Part shown: one piece after another, positions 17,148 to 25,413 of the stretch
Position numbering within the stretch: the first letter of the stretch is position 1
Layout: each line of letters opens with the position of its first letter
Origin: Clostridia bacterium
GTDB lineage: Bacteria > Bacillota > Clostridia > Oscillospirales > CAG-272
Assembly (NCBI GenBank): GCA_017938205.1
Contig: JAGBCA010000011.1
Coordinates: 1-44,029 of the forward strand
DNA length: 44,029 bases
Reading direction: 5' to 3'
Program-made: the position numbers and the translations under genes
The notes under the pieces: generated by a model
Told to the model about the DNA's origin: nothing
Databases searched by the model: none
What the model saw: the letters and a program-made list of their open reading frames with translations, nothing else

Positions 17148-17879
17148 TCAGGTATCCTCCTTATTCAGACCACCGAAGCGGCGCTTTCTTGTAAGAAAGC
17201 TTTCAACAGCGGTGATGACCTGCTTACGGTCGAAATCCGGCCAAAGCGTTTTGGTAAAATAAAGCTCGGAATAAGCGCACTGCCACAAAAGGAAATTGGA
17301 AATACGCATATCACCGCCCGTGCGGATCAGAAGATCCGGATCGGGGGATTCGGCAGTATACGTATACTTCGAGAGCGTTTTTTCGTCCAAGACGGTCACG
17401 CCGTCTGCGATCGCGCGGTTTGCTGCGCGAACGATCTCGTCTCTGCCGCCGTAATTTAAGGCAACGTAGCAAATATATTCCCGATTTTTGCCAAGAGCCT
17501 CGATCTCTTCGCATTTCTTACGCAGCTTTTCGGGCAAAACAGAGATGTCCCCCGCAAAGCGAACTGAAAAATGCCCGTCGCTGACGATCTTATCCTGCAC
17601 GACCTCGTCAAGATACTTATAGACGAGATCCATGATGCCGTCCACCTCTTCCTTCGGGCGCTTCCAATTCTCCGTAGAAAAGGCGTAAAGAGTGACGTGA
17701 TGCACACCGAGCTCGCGCAGGGTGGTCAGCACCTCCTCCACGCGTGCGGCACCTGCCGCGTGCCCTGCAAGACGGGGAAGACCGCGGCGCTTTGCCCAAC
17801 GGCCGTTTCCGTCCATAATGATACCGACGGAGCGAAGACGCCCCTCGGTATCCGGGAGCGTATTTTTCTTAAAAAGCAT
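17148..17879 (-). CDS. uppS: Isoprenyl transferase (undecaprenyl diphosphate synthase)
   Basis: 243 aa. This cis-prenyltransferase adds isopentenyl units to farnesyl diphosphate to make the C55 lipid carrier for peptidoglycan and other wall polymers. The active-site motif IIMDGNGRWAKRRGLPR holds the Mg-binding Asp. Also seen are GHAAGA, YAFSTENWKRP and the C-terminal DLLIRTGGDMRISNFLLWQ and ELYFTKTLWPDF. AAAGGAGAGG precedes the ATG. Its substrates come from the pathway that includes dxr and ispG in the same operon, a logical grouping with cell-wall growth. Confidence 0.98.
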   Translation of the reverse strand: MLFKKNTLPDTEGRLRSVGIIMDGNGRWAKRRGLPRLAGHAAGAARVEEVLTTLRELGVHHVTLYAFSTENWKRPKEEVDGIMDLVYKYLDEVVQDKIVSDGHFSVRFAGDISVLPEKLRKKCEEIEALGKNREYICYVALNYGGRDEIVRAANRAIADGVTVLDEKTLSKYTYTAESPDPDLLIRTGGDMRISNFLLWQCAYSELYFTKTLWPDFDRKQVITAVESFLTRKRRFGGLNKEDT

Positions 17880-17905
17880 AAGCCTCTCCTTTGGGGAAGG
17901 ATCGA

Positions 17906-18460
17906 TCAGATCTCCATAACCTCTTTGGTCTTTGCGGCCGTAACGGCATCCACTTCCTTCACAAACTTGTCCGTCAGATCCTGCACGCTCTTATCGCCTG
18001 CCTTTACCTCATCCTCGGTCAGCTCGCTGTTCTTCTTCATAGCCTTGATCTTATCGTTTGCATCTCTGCGGATGTTACGAAGCGCAACCTTTGCATCCTC
18101 GCCCATCTTTGCTACCTGCTTGGAAAGCTCCTTACGGCGCTCCTCGGTCGTAGGCGGGAAGGTGAGGCGGATGCAGCTGCCGTCATTCTGAGGATGGATG
18201 CCGATATCGGAGGTGAGGATCGCCTTTTCGATGCCCTTCATCGCCGTTTTATCCCATGCGGTGATCGTGATGGTTCTTGCATCGGTCACCTTGATCTCTG
18301 CGATGGCGGAGATCGCTGTGGGCGAGCCGTAATAATCCACGGTCACCTTCTTCAGAACATCGGGGTTTGCGCGACCTGCGCGAATGGTGGAAAGGTTCTC
18401 GGAATAAGAGGCGATGCTCTTCTTCATTTTCTCTTCATAGGGCTTGGTATCGAATTTCAT
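17906..18460 (-). CDS. frr: Ribosome recycling factor
   Basis: 184 aa, the usual length. With EF-G it splits post-termination ribosomes. Seen are the three-helix-bundle residues typical of RRF: IRAGRANPDVL (about 29-39), the PTAISAIAEIKV beta region, the strongly conserved IRLTFPPTTEERRKEL, and the C-terminal helix KAGDKSVQDLTDKF. AAGGAGAAACACT precedes the ATG. It lies 33 bases downstream of pyrH, as in most bacteria. Confidence 0.98.
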   Translation of the reverse strand: MKFDTKPYEEKMKKSIASYSENLSTIRAGRANPDVLKKVTVDYYGSPTAISAIAEIKVTDARTITITAWDKTAMKGIEKAILTSDIGIHPQNDGSCIRLTFPPTTEERRKELSKQVAKMGEDAKVALRNIRRDANDKIKAMKKNSELTEDEVKAGDKSVQDLTDKFVKEVDAVTAAKTKEVMEI

Positions 18461-18493
18461 AGTGTTTCTCCTTGTATGTAGTAATTTTTTTCA

Positions 18494-19192
18494 TCAATCG
18501 GGGGTTACGACCGTGCCGGGCTTCTCATCCTTCACGGCAGCAAAAATATCCATCGGCTCGGTCATGCCGAAAATACGCACAGGCAGACCGACCGAGCGGC
18601 AGAAGGCCGCGGCAGTAGCGTCGATCGCGGCAAGTCCCCATTCGAGGATCTGTGAGCAGGAAACCGTGAGAAGCTTCTTGGCGTTCGGATCCTTTCTCGG
18701 ATCGGCCGTGTAAATATAATCAATATTCTTCGCCATCAGCATGGCATCCGCGCCGATCTCTGCGGCACGCACGGCACCTGCCGTATCGGTGGAAACGAAG
18801 GGCATACCGAGCCCGGCACCGAAGATCACGATCTTCCCCTCCGAAAGGTATCTCTTGGCAAGTTCTGCATCGTAGCACTCTGCGAAGGGGCTCATGGGAA
18901 TCGCGGTCATCACCGTTGCAGAAAAGCCCGCGCGGATCAAAGCATCCTTAAGGCAAAGAGAATTGATCACGGTGGCAAGCATACCCATACGGTCTGCCGT
19001 AGTACGATCCATTTCTCCGCCCTCGCGGCCGCGCCAGATGTTACCCGCACCAACCACGACGCCAACCTCCACGCCGCTCTTTACGCAGGCACCAAGCGCC
19101 TCGGCAACGCCTTCGACAAAGGGATGATTGTAAAGCGCTCCGTTTTCGCCCTCAAGGGCTTCACCGGAAAGCTTGATCAAAACACGTTTCAT
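18494..19192 (-). CDS. pyrH: UMP kinase
   Basis: 232 aa, slightly shorter than the typical 240. This hexameric amino-acid-kinase-fold enzyme phosphorylates UMP to UDP with ATP. It starts RVLIKLSGEAL and carries VVVGAGNIWRGREG and DRTTADRMGMLATVINSL (UMP site), then GAGLGMPFVSTDTAG and IYTADPRKDPNAKK (ATP site). It is the first gene of the 10.8-kb operon and has its own sigma-A promoter. The rpsB-tsf genes that often precede it are absent; an AT-rich gap and a converging terminator stand there instead. Confidence 0.97.
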   Translation of the reverse strand: MKRVLIKLSGEALEGENGALYNHPFVEGVAEALGACVKSGVEVGVVVGAGNIWRGREGGEMDRTTADRMGMLATVINSLCLKDALIRAGFSATVMTAIPMSPFAECYDAELAKRYLSEGKIVIFGAGLGMPFVSTDTAGAVRAAEIGADAMLMAKNIDYIYTADPRKDPNAKKLLTVSCSQILEWGLAAIDATAAAFCRSVGLPVRIFGMTEPMDIFAAVKDEKPGTVVTPD

Positions 19193-19225
19193 ATAGTTTC
19201 TCCCTCTAAATATTTTATCTCCTAT

Positions 19226-19254
19226 ATTTTACATCATAGGGAAAGATTTGTAAA
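19226..19254 (-). promoter_or_regulatory. Sigma-A promoter of the pyrH-polC operon
   Basis: On the minus strand: TTTACA (19254-19249), 17-base spacer, TAAAAT (19231-19226), then a leader with GAGGGAG before the pyrH ATG. The remaining gap (19255-19416) is AT-rich with no gene seen. It contains runs such as AAAAATATTTTTG that could act as an UP element. Confidence 0.65.
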
Positions 19255-19416
19255 CACCTTTTCAAAAATTTTTACAAAAATATTTTTGAAGTTTTACGAA
19301 AGCTCGGTGCAGAAAGGCAAGAACAAAACAGATACCGCGTTTTCACTTTTGTGATAAAAAATACCAAAAATCAACAGAATACAACGGTTTGTTCTTTGAT
19401 AATCCCTATTTTTTAC

Positions 19417-19458
19417 AAAAAAACACCCGTCATCCCAAAAAGGGACAACGGGTGTTTT
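19417..19458 (-). terminator. Intrinsic terminator after the DegT gene
   Basis: On the minus strand, AAAACACCCGTTGTCCC pairs with GGGATGACGGGTGTTTT (two mismatches in the middle, loop TTTTT). It is followed by a T-rich run at 19423-19417. It lies 36 bases beyond the stop of the DegT aminotransferase and insulates the pyrH operon. Confidence 0.85.
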
Positions 19459-19493
19459 GCATAGCGGGAAATTATCCCACCGTTTAAAAGCAA

Positions 19494-20807
19494 TTACTTG
19501 CCTGCCTGCATCTCGGCAACAGCCTCGAGGATCGCATCAGCCATGTAAATGAGCTGCTCCTCGTCAAGGCCGTAGAGAGGAAGGTGCGTGAAGCGCTTGT
19601 AGAATACTTCCTCGCAAACGGGACAGGTCTTTGCAACCTCATCGGGATCGATACCCATGATCGTATGAACAACGTTGAAGCGGTAGAGAGGACCGAAGTG
19701 AGGAATGCTGGTTACACCCTTCTCCTCGAGTTTCTTCTTCAGCGTCTGGATCGTGCCGCCTGCCTTTGCAGGGTCGATCTGCAGAAGGTACATATGGTAA
19801 GTAGGCTTCACGTTCTCATCGTCAAGCTTGCAGGGGATGATCGCATCGCAAACAGAGAGTCTCTTGTTGAGGTACTCTGCAGCAGCGCGGCGCTCTGCAA
19901 TGATCTTCTCGTTTCTTGCGATCTGACGAGTAAGACCAAGACCCTGGATCTCGGTGGTGGAGGAGTTGTTGGAAGCAACGAAGGGGCCGTACTTGCCCTG
20001 GATGGGAGTGATGTTATAGAGCCAATCCTTGATGGGGCAGGTGAAGTCCAGACCAAGGAAGCGCGCACGCTTCAGCTCACCGTCATAACCGGGGATGGTG
20101 GTGGTAACGATACCACCCTCACCGAAGGAGGTGATATTCTTAACCTCGTGGAAGGAGAAGGAAGCAAAATCACCGATGGTACCGATCATCTTGCCCTTAT
20201 ACATTGCACCGAATGCATGAGCGGCATCCTCAAGCACAACGATGTTATGCTTCTTTGCAAGCTCCATGATGGGATCCATATCTACGGGATAGCCTGCAAG
20301 GTGAACGGGAACGATCATCTTGGTCTTGGGAGTGATCTTCTTCGCAACGTCTGCGGGATCCATGTTCAGCGTGCGGGGATCAACGTCAGCAAATACAAGC
20401 TTGCAGCCGATGGAAAGAGGATATGCCATCGTTGCAACGAAGGTGATGGCGGGAACGATAACCTCGTCGCCTGCCTTCAGGTTTGCATACTTGTATGCGA
20501 TCTCGAAGCCTGCGGTAGCGTTGGTAACGAAGGTGGAGCTATCCGTCTTCAGATATGCGTTGGATGCGGCCTCTGCAGCCTCAACGTGCTTAGCAAGAGA
20601 GAGCTTGCCGGGAGGGGTTGCAACAGCGTCCAGCTTCTGAACCTGCTTCCAAACAGCCTCGATCGCCTCGTCGTATTCCTTTCCTTCGCCCTGCATCAGG
20701 AAGCGAATTACCTCCATAAGGTCCTCAGCATTGTAGTTCTCGCCTACAGCAGCCCACGGAACCTTAGTTGCGCCGGTATTATACCGGAAATCAGTGCTCT
20801 TGCCCAT
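19494..20807 (-). CDS. DegT/DnrJ/EryC1/StrS-family aminotransferase
   Basis: 437 aa, PLP-dependent, somewhat longer than the usual 370-400 aa because of about 60 extra N-terminal residues. Seen are the fold-type-I landmarks VIVPAITFVATM, FADVDPRTLNMD, VLEDAAHAFGA (PLP-binding Asp) and SFHEVKNITSFGEGG, where the lysine after HEV is the Schiff-base residue. The family transfers amino groups to or from keto-sugars and keto-cyclitols. A PLP lysine is present, so it should be an active transaminase. It is the last gene of a minus-strand series after an AraC regulator and a jellyroll protein. It faces a deacetylase/dehydrogenase/kinase operon across the divergent promoter, so catabolism of an amino sugar or aminocyclitol is a reasonable inference. 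Confidence 0.93.
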   Translation of the reverse strand: MGKSTDFRYNTGATKVPWAAVGENYNAEDLMEVIRFLMQGEGKEYDEAIEAVWKQVQKLDAVATPPGKLSLAKHVEAAEAASNAYLKTDSSTFVTNATAGFEIAYKYANLKAGDEVIVPAITFVATMAYPLSIGCKLVFADVDPRTLNMDPADVAKKITPKTKMIVPVHLAGYPVDMDPIMELAKKHNIVVLEDAAHAFGAMYKGKMIGTIGDFASFSFHEVKNITSFGEGGIVTTTIPGYDGELKRARFLGLDFTCPIKDWLYNITPIQGKYGPFVASNNSSTTEIQGLGLTRQIARNEKIIAERRAAAEYLNKRLSVCDAIIPCKLDDENVKPTYHMYLLQIDPAKAGGTIQTLKKKLEEKGVTSIPHFGPLYRFNVVHTIMGIDPDEVAKTCPVCEEVFYKRFTHLPLYGLDEEQLIYMADAILEAVAEMQAGK

Positions 20808-20828
20808 TGTGTTTCTCCTTATAGAAAA

Positions 20829-20865
20829 TTTATATTTTTACATTGCAAAACGCCAAAAATGTAAA
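20829..20865 (-). promoter_or_regulatory. Probable promoter and inverted repeat before DegT gene
   Basis: A possible promoter on the minus strand is TTGGCG (20856-20851), 16 bases, TATAAA (20834-20829). An 8-bp perfect inverted repeat, TTTACATT (20837-20844) with AATGTAAA (20858-20865), encloses the -35 box. This is an operator-like arrangement, though it could also be a hairpin in a longer transcript. Confidence 0.4.
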
Positions 20866-20871
20866 CAAAAG

Positions 20872-21495
20872 TTAAAATTCAGGCTCATAAACCTGGGGGA
20901 ACTCTTCCCATTTGATCTCTCTGACCTCGATATCCTTGATGCGAAGCTTGGTGCAATACGGAGAAAATCCGACGGCACCGCCGATCAGAGGATCCGGATC
21001 GTACAGCTCGGTGATCAGCACATCATCCACCACCATAAAGCAATGCCCTTGCACCGCGCCGCAGATCATATGGATCTCCGTGCCCGGCTCATAGTGATAC
21101 AGAGGGCTGATGGAATTGAGGCCCGGCTGCGGATTGCGCTCGATGCCGCTCTTGTGCTCGTACCAGCCGTTAAGACCGCAAACATAGGAATCACCGAGAT
21201 AATTGTTTTCCTCGTCCACGCGGGCGCAGAAAAGCGCATTCAGATCTCTGGTGGCAGGCAGAACGGATGCCATCGTGAAGCTGAACATCACGTCCTTTTC
21301 GTAAAATTCATGCGTGAGAAGGATGCCGCCGAAATTCCCGGTCTCCTCTCCGATCAGCCATCCGTTTTCCACCGACCATTTTCCGCGCAGACGGCGAAAA
21401 ATCTTCTCCCAATTTTCGTCCGGCTGATAGGACATAACAACGGGGGAATTCTCAATGTCGATCTTTTTTCCGCAAAGGTGAAGCTCTTTTAACAC
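20872..21495 (-). CDS. Concanavalin-like jellyroll protein (DUF1080/LamG-like)
   Basis: 207 aa from a GTG at 21495, chosen because GAGG lies 6 bases upstream; a TTG nine codons earlier lacks a site. The protein is beta-rich throughout. Segments WSVENGWLIGEE, LLTHEFYEKDVMFSFTM, FCARVDEENNYLGDSYVCG and the C-terminal VGFSPYCTKLRIKDIEVRE resemble the sugar-binding or sugar-lyase sandwich of the DUF1080 (3-keto-disaccharide hydrolase-like) group. No signal peptide is seen, so it would act inside the cell. It lies between the AraC regulator and the DegT gene and is probably co-regulated with them. Whether it is an enzyme or a binding protein cannot be told. Confidence 0.72.
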   Translation of the reverse strand: MLKELHLCGKKIDIENSPVVMSYQPDENWEKIFRRLRGKWSVENGWLIGEETGNFGGILLTHEFYEKDVMFSFTMASVLPATRDLNALFCARVDEENNYLGDSYVCGLNGWYEHKSGIERNPQPGLNSISPLYHYEPGTEIHMICGAVQGHCFMVVDDVLITELYDPDPLIGGAVGFSPYCTKLRIKDIEVREIKWEEFPQVYEPEF

Positions 21496-21607
21496 GACAC
21501 ACCTCAAACTATACTTCTTCAAATTTAATTATACACAAAAAAACTCTGCTTGTCAATAGCCGTTTTCATTTTATTTTCGGTTTTCACACAGGCAAAAAGA
21601 AGGCATA

Positions 21608-22504
21608 TCACGCCCTGCCCATCCTTTTTCTGCCGACCGAGCGCTTATACACCGTGGGGGTAACTCCGATGATGCGCTTGAAGCTCTTGGAAAAATAATT
21701 CGGCGTATCAAAGCCAAGGCACTCCGCGATCTCGCGCACGGAAAGCGCGGTGGTAGAAAGAAGCTCGGCGGCGCGCCGTATTCTTCTTTCATTATAATAA
21801 GCGATGATGCTCTTTCCCGTGGCGCGCTTGAACTCGCGGAAGATATAGGCTCGGCTGTAGTTCGTTTGCCTGGCAATATCCTCCACGCGAAGAGCACCCG
21901 TGAGATTTTCATCCATCATGCGGATGATATGCGAAACGAGACGCCCCTGCAGCTCGCTTTTTTCGATGAACACGGGATTGCCCTGCTCCGTCTCCGTCAG
22001 CGACCGCATGAGACTGATCAAAAATAGCTCAAGATAGTTTTTGATCAGCTGCTCTCCTCCGAGCGTCGGCGCGGGAAGAAGCTCCATTCTCTGCCGATCC
22101 GGATCGCTCTCTGCCATATCGAAGGTTTTTTCCCCTTCCTCAAAAACCGAATACAGAAGGCGAAGGCAGCGCTCGTCCGGACGAAGCTTTTTCTCCTCAA
22201 AAAAGCGCATGGCCTCCGATTTGCATTCAAAGGAAACGACTCTCACCAAAGGATCCTTGCGGCCGTTTGCCATCAGGACGTGATGCTCGTTGGGCTTATG
22301 GAAAAGGACCTCCCCCTCCTCCAGGATGATTTCCCTGCCGTCCGCCGTGCAAACGAGGCTCTCCCTTTCAGCAAACACGATCTCCCAGAAGTTATGAGAC
22401 TCGCCCGCCGAGGAAAATCCTTTATCAAAGGAAAAACGATGCAGCGTTACGATCTTATTGACCAAAAGAAGGTTTTCGATCTTGTGATAAAAATACTTTT
22501 TCAT
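21608..22504 (-). CDS. AraC-family regulator, probably leaderless
   Basis: 298 aa from the ATG at 22504 (MKKYFYHKIENLL). The in-frame ATG at 22522 lies inside the promoter and cannot be the start if that promoter is used. The N-terminal cupin domain includes ESHNFWEIVFAERE and EGEVLFHKPNEHHVL. The C-terminal double helix-turn-helix runs from LRVEDIARQTNYSRAYIF to CLGFDTPNYFSKSFKRIIGV. There is no ribosome binding site. The -10 box ends 8 bases before the ATG, so transcription should begin at or within two bases of it. It is divergent from the PIG-L operon and upstream of the jellyroll and DegT genes, the natural targets. Confidence 0.92.
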   Translation of the reverse strand: MKKYFYHKIENLLLVNKIVTLHRFSFDKGFSSAGESHNFWEIVFAERESLVCTADGREIILEEGEVLFHKPNEHHVLMANGRKDPLVRVVSFECKSEAMRFFEEKKLRPDERCLRLLYSVFEEGEKTFDMAESDPDRQRMELLPAPTLGGEQLIKNYLELFLISLMRSLTETEQGNPVFIEKSELQGRLVSHIIRMMDENLTGALRVEDIARQTNYSRAYIFREFKRATGKSIIAYYNERRIRRAAELLSTTALSVREIAECLGFDTPNYFSKSFKRIIGVTPTVYKRSVGRKRMGRA

Positions 22505-22512
22505 ATGCAAAG

Positions 22513-22541
22513 AGTATAACATAAGAGAGGCAAAAAGTCAA
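22513..22541 (-). promoter_or_regulatory. Near-consensus sigma-A promoter, leaderless start
   Basis: On the minus strand: TTGACT (22541-22536), 17-base spacer, TATACT (22518-22513). The ATG at 22504 begins 8 bases past the -10 box, exactly where transcription should start. Confidence 0.75.
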
Positions 22542-22577
22542 GTAGACTTTTTTACTCTTTTCGTGTACGATTGAGCA

Positions 22578-22606
22578 TTGTTTTTTATTCTCCCGAATGC
22601 TATAAT
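22578..22606 (+). promoter_or_regulatory. Promoter of the PIG-L/Gfo-Idh/NagB-like/PfkB operon
   Basis: TTGTTT (22578-22583), 17-base spacer, TATAAT (22601-22606) with TGC upstream (extended -10). It lies 36 bp from the divergent araC promoter, which suggests shared control. The leader of about 57 bases carries ACGGAGG before the ATG at 22670. Confidence 0.7.
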
Positions 22607-22669
22607 AAAATCGTATATTATATTCTTTTTAAGACTTGACGAAAAAGTATTTACGGAGGAAACAAAACC

Positions 22670-23377
22670 ATGAGAATTTTGGCCATCGGCGCACATCCCG
22701 ACGATATCGAGATCGCCTGCTCCGGCACGCTCGCAAAATGCGCCGCACGCGGCGACAAGGTGTTCGTTTGTCACGTATCCAACGGCGACCTCGGACACGT
22801 GATCATTCCGCCCGAGGAGCTCGGCATCATGAGACAGAACGAGGCAAAAACCGCAGGATCGCTTGCAGGCATTGAGGTGATCTGGGGCGGCTGCCATGAC
22901 GTGAAGATCTATGCCGACGACAAGGATGCAAGAGATAAGATCGTTGACGTGATCCGTTACGCACAGCCCGATCTGATCATCACCCACAATCCCGACGACT
23001 ATATGCCCGACCATACGGCGGTCTCCAAGCTCGTTTACGACGCAAGCTTTGCCGCATCCGTTCCCGGCTACAAGACCGAGAAGGATCTGCCCGCCTCCAA
23101 GCTGACTCCCATTTATTATATGGACACGCTGGCTGGCGTAAACTTCCAGCCCGAGCTCTACGTGGATATTACCGACTTTATCGATAAGAAGATCGATATG
23201 CTGGAGTGCCATAAGAGCCAGCTCGAATGGATGAGAGAGCACGACCACATCGATTTTGCAGACATGGTGAGAACCTGCTCCCGCTATCGCGGCTATCAGT
23301 GCGGTGCGGACTACGCCGAGGGCTTCATCGTTTGCAAGGCATATCTGAAGGGCACGACCGAAAGACTGCTTCCCTAA
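22670..23377 (+). CDS. PIG-L/LmbE-family deacetylase
   Basis: 235 aa. Zn-dependent de-N-acetylase family acting on N-acetyl sugars and related pseudo-disaccharides. The zinc motif AHPDD lies at 8-12, with the third ligand His115 in MPDHTAVSKLV. A conserved NPDDY precedes it. No signal peptide is seen, so the enzyme is cytoplasmic. It is the first gene of a four-gene operon (Gfo/Idh, NagB-like, PfkB follow), which suggests it deacetylates the entering substrate. It is larger than a plain BshB but within the family range. Bacillithiol synthesis is an alternative role, but the sugar-catabolic context argues against it. Confidence 0.93.
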   Translation: MRILAIGAHPDDIEIACSGTLAKCAARGDKVFVCHVSNGDLGHVIIPPEELGIMRQNEAKTAGSLAGIEVIWGGCHDVKIYADDKDARDKIVDVIRYAQPDLIITHNPDDYMPDHTAVSKLVYDASFAASVPGYKTEKDLPASKLTPIYYMDTLAGVNFQPELYVDITDFIDKKIDMLECHKSQLEWMREHDHIDFADMVRTCSRYRGYQCGADYAEGFIVCKAYLKGTTERLLP

Positions 23378-23416
23378 TTGTAATTTAATTCAAATATATA
23401 AAGAGAGGTACATACC

Positions 23417-24427
23417 ATGAAAATGAAATGGTGCGTTATCGGTGCGGCAGGCATTGCCGACAGAAGAACCATCCCCGCCCTCGTGGCAGACGAGGAGAAT
23501 CAGCTCTGCGCCGTTATGGACAAGGTTGAGGATGCGGCCAAGGCCGTTGGCGAGAAGTACGGTGTTCCCTATTACACCGATGCAGAGCAGATGCTGAAGG
23601 AGGTTGCCTGCGACGCCGTTTATATTGCTACCCCCGTATTCTGCCATTATGAGCAGGCTATGCTTGCGCTCAAATACGAAAAAAACGTTCTGATCGAGAA
23701 GCCCATCGCAAGAACCGAGGCTGAAAGCGCAGAGATCCTGGATGCCTTCAAGAAGGCAGGCAAGCAGCTGAGCGTTGGCTACATGATGAAGTATCACAGC
23801 CTCCATCAGAAGGCGCGCAGCTTCATCAAGAAGGACAAGGTCGGTAAGGTAAACAACGTACGCCTACAGTTCTCCTGCTGGTATCCCGACATCCCCGGCG
23901 CATGGCGCCAGATCAAGTCTCTCGGCGGCGGCGGCGCGATCATGGACCTCGGCGTTCACTGCCTGGAGCTTGCGGAGTATATCCTTGACGAGGAGATCAT
24001 CGACGTTAAGTCCTTCATCAACACCCAGACCTTCAAGTATGAGGTTGAAGATAGCGCCGTGATCATCTTCAAGACCAAGAGCGGCACGCTTGGTCACATC
24101 GACGTGAACTTCAACATTCCCGACGACGTTTCGATCGCAAAGCTCGAGATCTACGGCACAAAGGGCTACATGATCTGCAACAACACTCTTGCACAGGATG
24201 ATGTTGGAACGATGGCTTATCTCTACGCACCTCAGGGCGATTACGATGCAATGCAGGAGCACATCATCATTAAGCCCAAGAAGTTCCGTGCAAGCGGCAA
24301 GAACATCTACGCAAAGCAGCTCGCTGAATTTGCAAAGCACGTAAAGGCAGGCAAGCCCAACTACAAGTACGCAAAGAGAGCCGTTCACATCCAGGCACTC
24401 TGCGACAAGATGTACGCAGAGCAGTAA
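23417..24427 (+). CDS. Gfo/Idh/MocA-family sugar dehydrogenase
   Basis: 336 aa, canonical length. The N-terminal Rossmann fold begins CVIGAAGIADRR. The catalytic lysine motif is intact as EKP (94-96, Lys95), and the second motif is GGGAIMDLGVHCLEL with the expected Asp and His. This protein should therefore be a working NAD(P)-dependent dehydrogenase of a sugar or cyclitol, unlike the two family members at the start of the window. AGAGAGG precedes the ATG, 39 bases after the PIG-L stop. Codon use is strongly biased towards C-ending codons in this operon, suggesting high expression. Confidence 0.95.
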   Translation: MKMKWCVIGAAGIADRRTIPALVADEENQLCAVMDKVEDAAKAVGEKYGVPYYTDAEQMLKEVACDAVYIATPVFCHYEQAMLALKYEKNVLIEKPIARTEAESAEILDAFKKAGKQLSVGYMMKYHSLHQKARSFIKKDKVGKVNNVRLQFSCWYPDIPGAWRQIKSLGGGGAIMDLGVHCLELAEYILDEEIIDVKSFINTQTFKYEVEDSAVIIFKTKSGTLGHIDVNFNIPDDVSIAKLEIYGTKGYMICNNTLAQDDVGTMAYLYAPQGDYDAMQEHIIIKPKKFRASGKNIYAKQLAEFAKHVKAGKPNYKYAKRAVHIQALCDKMYAEQ

Positions 24428-24467
24428 TCCGTTCATAATAAAAAACTTCACATAAAGGAGAACTATC

Positions 24468-25412
24468 ATGGATTTTAATTCTACCGTTAAAGGCAGCCTT
24501 CTCGAGGGCTTCTATCCCGAAGGCTGGGATTTCGAAAAGATCGACGCTTGCTGCTCCCACGCTCCCTCCGAGGTGCTGGACAGACAGGCATTCTGGAACA
24601 AGGACTTCTCTCCCGTAAAGTGCGACAGCCTTGACGAATTCAACGTTAAGATGGGCCACGAGATCGCAAACGAGATCAAGAAGGCAAACGAGAGAGGCGA
24701 GAAGATCGCTTTCATCCTTCCCGTTGGTCCTATGGGTATGTACAAGTGGGCCGTTTACTTCCTTAAGGAGTGGAACGTTTCCTGCAAGAACGTATGGTGC
24801 TTCAACATGGACGAGTGGGCTGATGCCGAGGGCAACACCATCACCGGCGAGGCTTCCTTCCAGAGCGCAATGGAGAACGCATTCTACAATCCCCTGGGCG
24901 AGCTGACCGTTCCGAAGGATCACAGAAACTTCGCTACCAAGGAAAACCTTCCCACCTACCCCGAGAAGATCGCCGCTCTTAAAAAAGAGGGCGCAAAGCT
25001 CGTTCTTGTTTACGGTATCGGCCGTATGTGCCACATCGCATTCTGGGAGCCCCAGTTCGGCTCCGAGTTCACCTCTGACGAGGAGTGGCTGAAGCAGCCC
25101 TACAGAATCGCCGCAAAGCTCCATCCTCTGACGATCGAGCAGAACGCGATCACCTCCTTCAGAAGCCGTACGAGCATGGTTCCCTGCCGTGCAAACACCA
25201 TGGGCCCCGGCCTTATGTTCCAGGCTGACTACGCCATCGGCGGTGCTGACGGCTGCTTCAACCGCGGTATGCAATGGCAGGGCATGAGCTTCTGGATGAC
25301 GCTGCGCTACACGCCCACCAGATTCATCACCTCCTCCTTCATTCCCACCATTCCCGGTAAGCTCTTCTTCCTTGAGGAGCTGGCAGGTCCTCTCTGCCCT
25401 GACGTGAACTGA
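24468..25412 (+). CDS. NagB-like sugar isomerase/deaminase family protein
   Basis: 314 aa, longer than the 240-266 aa of NagB. The fold is recognisable by FNMDEWAD (Asp115-Glu116, matching the FNMDEY site with catalytic Asp72 of E. coli NagB) and by [14 protein letters not shown]. The latter matches GVGVDGHIAFNEP but has Met187-Cys188 where NagB has the ring-opening Asp141 and Gly. The partner His189 and Glu194 are kept. The protein may therefore bind a sugar phosphate but act differently from glucosamine-6-phosphate deaminase, perhaps on another amino sugar or as an isomerase or lactonase. AAAGGAG precedes the ATG. It is followed after one base by a PfkB kinase. Confidence 0.85.
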   Translation: MDFNSTVKGSLLEGFYPEGWDFEKIDACCSHAPSEVLDRQAFWNKDFSPVKCDSLDEFNVKMGHEIANEIKKANERGEKIAFILPVGPMGMYKWAVYFLKEWNVSCKNVWCFNMDEWADAEGNTITGEASFQSAMENAFYNPLGELTVPKDHRNFATKENLPTYPEKIAALKKEGAKLVLVYGIGRMCHIAFWEPQFGSEFTSDEEWLKQPYRIAAKLHPLTIEQNAITSFRSRTSMVPCRANTMGPGLMFQADYAIGGADGCFNRGMQWQGMSFWMTLRYTPTRFITSSFIPTIPGKLFFLEELAGPLCPDVN

Positions 25413-25413
25413 T

